Under the pieces are notes generated by a model, which saw nothing but the letters and a program-made list of their open reading frames with translations, ran no database searches and was not told where the DNA came from. Position numbers and translations under genes: made by a program. Positions 1 through 5,638 of a stretch of DNA of 9,716 bases are shown one piece after another (within the stretch, counting starts at the first letter, position 1; each line of letters begins with the position of its first letter). This DNA comes from Brevundimonas vancanneytii (GTDB lineage: Bacteria > Pseudomonadota > Alphaproteobacteria > Caulobacterales > Caulobacteraceae): positions 1-9,716 of the forward strand of contig CAMCIP010000080.1 of the NCBI GenBank assembly GCA_945874855.1. Direction: 5' to 3'.

Positions 1-1
1 C

Positions 2-1003
2 GCCGCCCACCAGGCCGACCAGGCCGCCGATGCGCGTGTCGAGGGCGCGCGGCGGGTGGTCGTCGAGACCGCCGGCCTGGTGGATGAGGCCGGCGCGCGG
101 GCGATCGAGCGTCTGGAGGCCACGATCTCGAGCATGGGCCTGGCCCTCGAACGCGTCGACGCCGCCATGCAGGACCTGGACCGGCGCGCGGCGGACCTGC
201 CCGAGGTCGCCCAGAAGCGGGTCGACGCGGTGCGCGCCGCGGTGGAACAGGGTCTGGAGGCCTTGTCGGCGGCGTCGCGCAAGGCGGCCGAGGACACCGA
301 GGCGCTGGACGCCGGCTTCCAGGAGCGGGTGCGGCGCAACTATGAAATGCTGACGGAGGCGGTGCGTCTGATGGGCGTGGTCTCCGGCGACGGCGGCGGG
401 CGGCGTCGCGACGCCTCGACCCCGACGCCCCCGCCTGCGCCCAAGCCCGCGCCCCCGGCCACGCCCACCACGACGCCCGCGCCGGACGCCCAACCTTCGT
501 CCCGCAGCTTCGGCCTGCGTCGCCTGCAGCTGAATGCAGGCAAGCTGCCGCCCCCGGGACCCGCCGCGCCCGATCGGATCGGCTGGAGCGACCTGGAGGA
601 CGATGCGCCCCTCGACCTCGACACGCCGATGATGCCGACGATGGACGTCGAGGCCTTGTCGGCACGGGTCGTGGCGTCCATCCGGCGCATGGGCGTGGAC
701 CCCAATGCCCTGCTGCCCCGGGCGCGGATCGAGGAAGCGGCCCTGGCCATCGCGAAAGGCGACTCTTCCGCGGCGCGCGCGGTGGTCCGTCGGGTGGCGC
801 CGGCCGCCGTACGCAGCGTGTCCCGCCGCGTGCTCAGCGACGCGGAACTGCGGGCCGACGCGGAGGCCTATGTCGCGGCGACCGCGCGGGTACTGGCTGA
901 CCATGTGCGTGGCGGCGATCCGGCCGCGGTTCTGAACCGCCTGGCCTCGGATGGCGGCCGGGCCTTCATGTTGCTGGACGCCGCCGTCGGTGATCTCGCC
1001 TGA
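2..1003 (+). CDS. Coiled-coil, proline-rich-linker protein, C-terminal part (possibly TipN-like)
   Basis: This is the 3' part of a longer gene: the frame is open to the left window edge, so the true start lies outside. 333 residues are visible. Roughly the first 125 are Ala/Glu/Arg/Gln-rich with heptad-like spacing and no helix breakers, which suggests a long coiled coil. Residues about 131-165 form a Pro/Thr/Ala linker. A short acidic stretch (WSDLEDDAPLDLD) follows, then a compact, probably helical C-terminal domain of about 120 residues ending in RAFMLLDAAVGDLA. No membrane segment is visible in this part. In Caulobacterales a long coiled-coil protein of this style is the new-pole marker TipN, and the C-terminal domain recalls that family, but this is recalled similarity only and no search was possible. 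Otherwise it should be called hypothetical. A probable terminator follows directly, so the gene appears to end its transcription unit. Confidence 0.75.
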   Translation, partial: AAHQADQAADARVEGARRVVVETAGLVDEAGARAIERLEATISSMGLALERVDAAMQDLDRRAADLPEVAQKRVDAVRAAVEQGLEALSAASRKAAEDTEALDAGFQERVRRNYEMLTEAVRLMGVVSGDGGGRRRDASTPTPPPAPKPAPPATPTTTPAPDAQPSSRSFGLRRLQLNAGKLPPPGPAAPDRIGWSDLEDDAPLDLDTPMMPTMDVEALSARVVASIRRMGVDPNALLPRARIEEAALAIAKGDSSAARAVVRRVAPAAVRSVSRRVLSDAELRADAEAYVAATARVLADHVRGGDPAAVLNRLASDGGRAFMLLDAAVGDLA

Positions 1004-1025
1004 CAGGCGAGACCGGGTCCTTTTT
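988..1025 (+). terminator. Probable intrinsic terminator overlapping a stop codon
   Basis: A perfect 7-bp inverted repeat, TCTCGCC (994-1000) and GGCGAGA (1006-1012), encloses a 5-nt loop that contains the TGA stop of the upstream gene. The stem can be extended past a small bulge by CGG (988-990) pairing with CCG (1013-1015). A run of five T follows at 1021-1025. The gap of about 5 nt between the extended stem and the T-run is longer than ideal, so termination efficiency is uncertain. Confidence 0.5.
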
Positions 1026-1144
1026 CAGAACCTTGAGGACGTTTCCGACTTGACGTGTGGGGGACCTTCACGACACCGTCCGCCCGCCGTCACACATTCG
1101 TCATAGCCGTCCCCGTACCCATGCTCGAGACCTCCGCCCAGGCC

Positions 1145-1714
1145 ATGTCCGACCTGCGCCCCGAGATCGTGGTCTGCGTCTGTGACCTTGAGGTTGCGGA
1201 AACGCTGGGTGAAGCGGCGGCGCTGCGTGAGGGTCTGCCGACCGTGCGGGCCGACCGGGTCGATGAGGCCAACCCCGAGGCTCTGGCCGGCCTGCTGGAG
1301 CGGCGGGTTCGCGATCCGGCCTGTCGGGCTGTTCTGATCGTGGGCAGGTCCCGGGACGGCGAGACCTTCCGCATCCAGACCCGCGCCGAGAACCGCGCCC
1401 TGGGCGGCCGCGACCGGCATCTGCCCACCGGCCCGGGCATCGTCCGCGCCACGGCGCCCGCCACGGAGATCGCCCGCGCCCTTCTGGACGCCGGCCAGTC
1501 CGCAGAAGTCAGCTCCGACGCCGAGGACGACGCTGCCAGCTATGTGCTGTTCCGGGCGCTGTGCGGCCTGCCGGACGGCGTGGACGCGCCTTCGGTCGGT
1601 CTGCTGCGGGTGCCGGCCGGGGACGCCGACCTCGCCCGGGCCGGGGTGGAGGCGGCCATGCGCGCCATCGCCCGCCACATGTCGCCCCCGGCCGTCAGGT
1701 CTCCCGCCGGCTGA
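1145..1714 (+). CDS. Pyroglutamyl-peptidase I (C15)-like protein, predicted inactive
   Basis: From the ATG at 1145 this encodes 189 residues, slightly shorter than typical C15 peptidases (about 200-215). No annotated name is recognised, but hand alignment to the Pcp family is good in three blocks: VLIVGRSRDGETFRIQTRAEN against the VxCVGQAGGR...ERVAIN block, AGQSAEVSSDAEDDAASYVLF against AGIPAxVSNTAGTYVCNHVFY, and VGLLRVP against YGFIHVP. In each block the catalytic residue is changed: Glu to Gln78, Cys to Ala131, His to Arg155. The Cys-to-His spacing of 24 residues seen in Bacillus Pcp (Cys144, His168) is kept. The segment between the first two blocks is about 10 residues shorter. The protein is therefore probably a non-peptidase member of the fold; its role is unknown. 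No signal peptide or membrane segment is seen. Start choice is uncertain: ATG at 1121 and GTG at 1055 are in frame, none has a strong Shine-Dalgarno, and 1145 places the first beta strand (IVVCVCDLE) where the family has it. Confidence 0.75.
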   Translation: MSDLRPEIVVCVCDLEVAETLGEAAALREGLPTVRADRVDEANPEALAGLLERRVRDPACRAVLIVGRSRDGETFRIQTRAENRALGGRDRHLPTGPGIVRATAPATEIARALLDAGQSAEVSSDAEDDAASYVLFRALCGLPDGVDAPSVGLLRVPAGDADLARAGVEAAMRAIARHMSPPAVRSPAG

Positions 1715-2888
1715 CCGGCCGCCTCATGATGAGGGCCAGGACGCCGCCCGCGGCCGCCAACCCCGTCATCGCCAGATAGCCGGCTGCGCCATGGGCGTCA
1801 TAAAGCGGCCCCGACACCAGGGTGGCCAGGCCGATGACCACGCCGGAAGACAGGGCCGACGACAGGGTCTGGGCGGCCGTGTGCGCCTCGGGAGGGCTGG
1901 ACCGGTCGATCAGTTCCAGGCCCGCCAGATAGGCGGCGGCGAAACTGAGGGCATGCAGGGCCTGAAGCGGAACCAGCCAGACGAGGTCGGGTGAGGTCGC
2001 CATGACGGCCCAACGGACAACACCCGCCAGGCCCGCCAGGGCCACCAGGGTCCAGGGATCGATCCGCAGGCGCCGTCGCCACGGCTCGACCAGCCACATG
2101 AAGCCGATCTCGGCCACGACGGAAAACCCCCACAGCGCGCCGATCGTGCCAGCGCTGAGCCCCTGGGCCGTCCAGATCACCGCCGAGAAGGCATAGTAGA
2201 AGGCGTGTGACGCGTGCAGGGCCGAGGTGGCCAGCACTGCCGCCACAAAGGCTGGCGAGCCCAGCAGGGCGCCCAGGCCGCGAAACCGGTCGCGAGCCCG
2301 CGTCGGCCCGGCCTCTCCGACGGGCTCACCCGGCAGGCCCAGGGCGGCGAACAGGGCCGTCAGGGCCGAGCCCACAGCGATCCAGACTCCGATCGCCACC
2401 TCCGGCAGTTGCACCAGCAGGACGCCCATGCCGACGTTGGCCGCCACAAAGGCCGCGGATCCAAATCCCCGGGGCAGGGCGAAGGCGAAGCCGCCCCGCC
2501 GCGCGACGCGCAGGGCCAGCACGTCGCTCAGCGGGATCAGGGCTGCCGCGGCCGTGGCCCCCACGAACCAGCAGGCCATCCACAGGCCGAATCCCTCCAC
2601 CCAGATCGCGCCGCCATAGCCGAGCGCGGCGGTGAGCCCGAGGATCGCGATCGGCGAACGGCGACGTCTGAAGCCGTCCGCCCAGACCGCCAGCAGTGGA
2701 CCGGTGATCAGGCGCGCCAGCATGGGCACCGCCAGGATCACGCCGATCTCGGCGCCGCTCAACCCGCGGTCGCGCATCCACAGGGCCGCATAGGGCAGGC
2801 TGACGCCAGTGACGCCGAACAGCAACACATAGTGGGCCGACAGCCGGGCAACGGCATGAGGCGGCGGACGGACGGCAGACTCGGCCAT
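1695..2888 (-). CDS. MFS transporter, HcaT / MFS_1-like family
   Basis: A 397-residue integral membrane protein with about 12 hydrophobic segments, the usual length for a major facilitator. After transmembrane segment 2 it has a motif-A-like loop (AVWADGFRRRRSP, residues about 67-79). The LPRGFGSAAFVAANVG stretch (about 138-153) resembles the R-x-x-GS-x-x-F segment of the HcaT/LacY-like branch often annotated as 3-phenylpropionate transporters (MFS_1_like). The central loop is rich in Gly/Glu/Arg (about 185-205). Substrate cannot be inferred; the HcaT name reflects family resemblance, and nothing nearby suggests phenylpropionate catabolism. The ATG at 2888 is the natural start, about 35 residues before the motif-rich part, though no clear Shine-Dalgarno precedes it. 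Its last 20 bases overlap the convergent C15-like gene, and it is divergent from the iminopeptidase gene across a 161-bp gap. Confidence 0.88.
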   Translation of the reverse strand: MAESAVRPPPHAVARLSAHYVLLFGVTGVSLPYAALWMRDRGLSGAEIGVILAVPMLARLITGPLLAVWADGFRRRRSPIAILGLTAALGYGGAIWVEGFGLWMACWFVGATAAAALIPLSDVLALRVARRGGFAFALPRGFGSAAFVAANVGMGVLLVQLPEVAIGVWIAVGSALTALFAALGLPGEPVGEAGPTRARDRFRGLGALLGSPAFVAAVLATSALHASHAFYYAFSAVIWTAQGLSAGTIGALWGFSVVAEIGFMWLVEPWRRRLRIDPWTLVALAGLAGVVRWAVMATSPDLVWLVPLQALHALSFAAAYLAGLELIDRSSPPEAHTAAQTLSSALSSGVVIGLATLVSGPLYDAHGAAGYLAMTGLAAAGGVLALIMRRPVSRRET

Positions 2889-3049
2889 GACGGCGGTCTA
2901 GCCTGCCCGGGTGAGTCCGTCGCGCCCCGCCTTCTGCCTTCTGGCGTGGGATGGGACGGCTTCCCGCTTGGCTTTCCCGCGCGAATGCCGCACTGCGGTC
3001 ACAATCGGGGGCCGCGCGAGGGGCCCGTGTAGGGGAACTCTGTAATTCC

Positions 3050-4024
3050 ATGGCGTTTGCGATGACCGATCAGCCCCGGCGCGAACTGTTTCCGGAGATC
3101 GAGCCCTATGCGTCCGGCTGGATGAGCACTGGCGGCCCGCACGAGGTCTGGTACGAGGAGTGCGGCAATCCGCAGGGCATGCCCGTGGTGGTGCTGCACG
3201 GCGGGCCCGGTGGCGCGGTCAACCCCGGCATGCGGCGCTTCTTCGATCCGAAGAAGTACCGGATCGTCCTGTTCGACCAGCGCGGCTGTGGCAAGTCGCG
3301 ACCGAATGCGTCGCTGGAAGACAACACCACCTGGACGCTCATCGAGGACATCGAGCGCCTGCGTGAGCTGCTGAAGATCGACAGCTGGGCCGTGTTCGGC
3401 GGCAGTTGGGGGTCAACCCTCGCCCTGGCCTATGCCATCACCCATCCGGAGCGGGTGCGGTCGCTGTTGCTGCGGGGAATCTTCCTGCTGACCAAAAAGG
3501 AGCTGCACTGGTTCTACCAGGACGGGGCCTCGATGATCTTTCCCGACGCCTGGGCGGAGTTTGTGGCCCCCATCCCCGAGGCCGAACGCAACGATCTGAT
3601 GGGCGCCTACTATCGCCGCCTGACGGGGCCGGACAAGGCGGAGCGCGAGCGCTGCGCCGTGGCCTGGTCCAGCTGGGAAGGTGACACGGTCAGCGTGGAG
3701 GGGCCCGCGGCCCGGCCGGAGAAGTTCGCCGACCCCGAGTTCGCCGTGGCCTTCGCCCGCATCGAGTGCTGGTATTTCGTCAACGGCGGCTTCTTCCCCC
3801 AGGAAGACTGGATCCTGGCCAACGTCGGCCGCATCCGCCACATCCCGACCTGGATCGCCCAGGGGCGTTTCGACGTGGTCACGCCGATGGCCGGGGCCTG
3901 GGCGCTGAAGTCGGCCTGGCCCGAGGCGCATCTCGACGTGGTGCCGGACGCCGGCCACGCCTCGACCGAGCCCGGCATCGTCGACAGCCTGCTGCGCGCC
4001 ACCGACTGGGCGGCGGCGCTCTAG
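3050..4024 (+). CDS. pip: Proline iminopeptidase (peptidase family S33)
   Basis: A 324-residue alpha/beta hydrolase that removes N-terminal proline from peptides (EC 3.4.11.5), expected in the cytosol. Seen directly: N-terminal ELFPEIEPYASGWM block typical of the family, oxyanion-hole motif HGGPGG (50-55), DQRGCGKSRP (76-85), nucleophile elbow GGSWGS with Ser119, GRFD with catalytic Asp275, and AGH with catalytic His303. The lid region carries WSSWE (206-210) and RIECWYF (237-243); in the Serratia enzyme glutamates in these regions recognise the substrate amino terminus. The length matches the family (about 310-330). ATG 3050 is preceded by AGGGGAA (3031-3037), rather far at 12 nt or more; ATG 3062 is an equally possible start that would remove four residues. 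An in-frame extension upstream to 2951 is rejected because it adds a low-complexity segment not found in the family. The stop overlaps that of the convergent downstream gene. Confidence 0.95.
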   Translation: MAFAMTDQPRRELFPEIEPYASGWMSTGGPHEVWYEECGNPQGMPVVVLHGGPGGAVNPGMRRFFDPKKYRIVLFDQRGCGKSRPNASLEDNTTWTLIEDIERLRELLKIDSWAVFGGSWGSTLALAYAITHPERVRSLLLRGIFLLTKKELHWFYQDGASMIFPDAWAEFVAPIPEAERNDLMGAYYRRLTGPDKAERERCAVAWSSWEGDTVSVEGPAARPEKFADPEFAVAFARIECWYFVNGGFFPQEDWILANVGRIRHIPTWIAQGRFDVVTPMAGAWALKSAWPEAHLDVVPDAGHASTEPGIVDSLLRATDWAAAL

Positions 4025-4482
4025 CTCTTCGGGTTGGTCGCGCGAACCAGTTCGGACAGCTGAAAGCCGATGCGCCGCGCCTCGCGCTGCTCCGGCTTCT
4101 TGGTCGCCGACAGGGTCACGTTGATGGCGCTGTAGTGCTGGATGACCCGCACCATACTGCCGTCGGCATTCTTGCCGGAAAACAGGATGAAGTCGGGGGC
4201 CCAGAAGCCGACGTCGTCGAACTTGAGCATCCCGTCGCCGGGCAGACCCACCACCGTGGCCCCGACCTCCTCGTCGGGGTCCAGGTCCTTCTCGAAGTCC
4301 GCGATCAGCTTCGACAACCGCACAAAGGCCCACTCCGCCGGGTCGTCGCGCATGTCGACACCGGCCGTCATGGCGCGCACCCGCGCGGGATCGGCATTGG
4401 GCAGCAGTGGCTCGGGGCAGTTCGCCGCGGCGCAATCGGGGATCGGGGAGGGGACGGTCCTTATCCTGGCGTCGTCGGTCAT
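4021..4482 (-). CDS. Small cytosolic protein of unknown function (tentative DUF6173)
   Basis: A 153-residue soluble protein without signal peptide or membrane segments. The first 45 residues are Pro/Ala/Asp-rich and probably disordered, with two cysteines (Cys17, Cys22). The conserved-looking core runs from about 48 to 145: an amphipathic helix (AEWAFVRLSKLIADFEKDLD), EVGATVVGLPG, KFDDVGFWAPDFILFSG, then VIQHYSAINVTL and RRIGFQL. The GxxxPDxIxFxG, IQHxSxxNVxL and RRIGF pattern resembles what I recall of DUF6173, but no search was possible. The gene starts 4 nt after the mrdB stop on the same strand, so it is probably the last gene of the mre/mrd operon. There is no clear Shine-Dalgarno, which suggests it may depend on translation of mrdB. 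No function can be assigned; the operon position suggests, but does not show, a link to cell elongation. Confidence 0.82.
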   Translation of the reverse strand: MTDDARIRTVPSPIPDCAAANCPEPLLPNADPARVRAMTAGVDMRDDPAEWAFVRLSKLIADFEKDLDPDEEVGATVVGLPGDGMLKFDDVGFWAPDFILFSGKNADGSMVRVIQHYSAINVTLSATKKPEQREARRIGFQLSELVRATNPKS

Positions 4483-4486
4483 CGGA

Positions 4487-5638
4487 TCAGAAGAGGCCCT
4501 GGCCCTTGGGCAGTTCCGAATAGCGGTGCACGCGCGTGGACAGGATCAGACCGAAGCCGATCATCACGGTCAGCATCACCGTGCCGCCATATGACAGCAG
4601 CGGCATGGGCACGCCCACCACGGGGGCCAGTCCCATCACCATGGCGCCGTTGATCAGGACATAGAGGGCGAAGGTGGCCGTCACGCCTGCCGCCGCGAGT
4701 CGCCCGAAATGGCTGTAGGACAGGGAGGCGATGCGCAGCGCCATGACGATGATCGCCGCATAGCACAGCAGGATGCCGAACGACCCGATAAAGCCGAACT
4801 CTTCGGACAGGGCCGAGAAGATGAAGTCGGTCTGCTTCTCCGGCAGGAACTCCAGCTGGCTCTGGCTGCCGAGACCATAGCCCTTGCCGAGGAAGCCGCC
4901 CGAGCCCATCGCGATCTTGGACTGGGTGATGTGGTAGCCCGAGCCCGAGGGATCGGCCGACGGATTGAGGAAGGTCAGCACCCGCGCCCGCTGGTAGTCG
5001 TGCATGATCACGGTGACGAAGAAGGGGATGAAGACGGTAACCCCCGCAGTCGCGGCCCCGATGATCCAGGGACTGAGGCCCGCCACGAACATGATGGCGG
5101 CTCCGGTCATGCCGATCAGCATGGCGGTGCCCAGATCCGGCTGATGTGCCACGAGCGCGAAGGGCATGCCGATGAGCAGGACCGGCACGATCAGCTTCCA
5201 GTGCAGTTTGGCTTCCTGCGCCGTCGCGCCGTGGTACCAGCGCGCCAGGGCCAGGACGACGCCGACCTTCATGATCTCGGAGGGTTGAAACGTCAGCGGG
5301 CCGAGGGTCAGCCAGCGCGTCGCGCCCATGCGGGTCTCGCCTGCCACCTCGACCGCCACCAGCAGCAACAGGGCCACCGCATAGACGGGATAGGCCAGCC
5401 GGAACCACCACTTCAGGTCCAGCAGGGCGAGGATCAGCATGATCACCACGGTGAACCCGAAGCGGCTGACATGATTCAGCGCCCAGGGGCGCCAGTCGCC
5501 CCCCGCCACGGACCACAGCATGGCCCCGCCCACACCGGCGACGGCGCAGAGCAGGAGGACGAAGGTCCAGTCGATCTGGGTGATCTTGACCGACAGCCGG
5601 TCGCGTTCACCCGGACGGGTCAGGGCAGAGGCGGTCAT
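4487..5638 (-). CDS. mrdB: Peptidoglycan glycosyltransferase RodA (SEDS family)
   Basis: A 383-residue polytopic inner-membrane protein that polymerises lipid II into glycan strands for sidewall synthesis, working with PBP2. About ten hydrophobic segments are visible. SEDS landmarks in order: ATRWLTLGPLTFQPSEIMK (106-124), HQPDLGTA (165-172), the periplasmic block SGSGYHITQSKIAMGSGGFL (231-250), LPEKQTDFIF with the putative catalytic Asp271 (equivalent to Asp262 of E. coli RodA), and PMPLLSYGGT (344-353). It is RodA, not FtsW, because of its place directly after mrdA and its short N-terminal tail. The ATG overlaps the mrdA stop as ATGA (5635-5638), and a GGAGG lies 7 nt upstream, so both coupling and independent initiation are possible. 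All key motifs are intact. Confidence 0.97.
   Translation of the reverse strand: MTASALTRPGERDRLSVKITQIDWTFVLLLCAVAGVGGAMLWSVAGGDWRPWALNHVSRFGFTVVIMLILALLDLKWWFRLAYPVYAVALLLLVAVEVAGETRMGATRWLTLGPLTFQPSEIMKVGVVLALARWYHGATAQEAKLHWKLIVPVLLIGMPFALVAHQPDLGTAMLIGMTGAAIMFVAGLSPWIIGAATAGVTVFIPFFVTVIMHDYQRARVLTFLNPSADPSGSGYHITQSKIAMGSGGFLGKGYGLGSQSQLEFLPEKQTDFIFSALSEEFGFIGSFGILLCYAAIIVMALRIASLSYSHFGRLAAAGVTATFALYVLINGAMVMGLAPVVGVPMPLLSYGGTVMLTVMIGFGLILSTRVHRYSELPKGQGLF

Noticed and set aside
1050..1055. TTGACG resembling a -35 box upstream of the C15-like gene
   Set aside because: No acceptable -10 sequence at either the 10-14 nt Caulobacter spacing or the usual 16-18 nt spacing.
2988..2998. CCGCA-C-TGCGG near-palindrome between the divergent MFS and pip genes
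   Set aside because: Half sites of five bases are expected by chance in DNA this GC-rich, and no regulator gene is adjacent to suggest an operator.
2214..3032. 272-codon plus-strand frame antisense to the MFS transporter gene
   Set aside because: Codon-aligned shadow; the Gly/Gln/His-rich product is typical of the complement of membrane-protein codons.
3041..3046. TGTAAT, five of six bases of a -10 box, just before the pip ATG
   Set aside because: No -35 element upstream, and transcription would start at or after the ATG at 3050. It would make sense only for a leaderless message from ATG 3062, which cannot be supported from sequence alone.
1145..4024. Idea that the C15-like protein, the transporter and the iminopeptidase form one peptide-use system
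   Set aside because: The genes are on different strands, the C15-like protein seems inactive, and the transporter is not of a peptide-transport family.
3413..4435. 340-codon minus-strand frame opposite the iminopeptidase gene
   Set aside because: Codon-aligned shadow of a gene with a complete S33 catalytic triad; it would also overlap the DUF-like gene in another frame.
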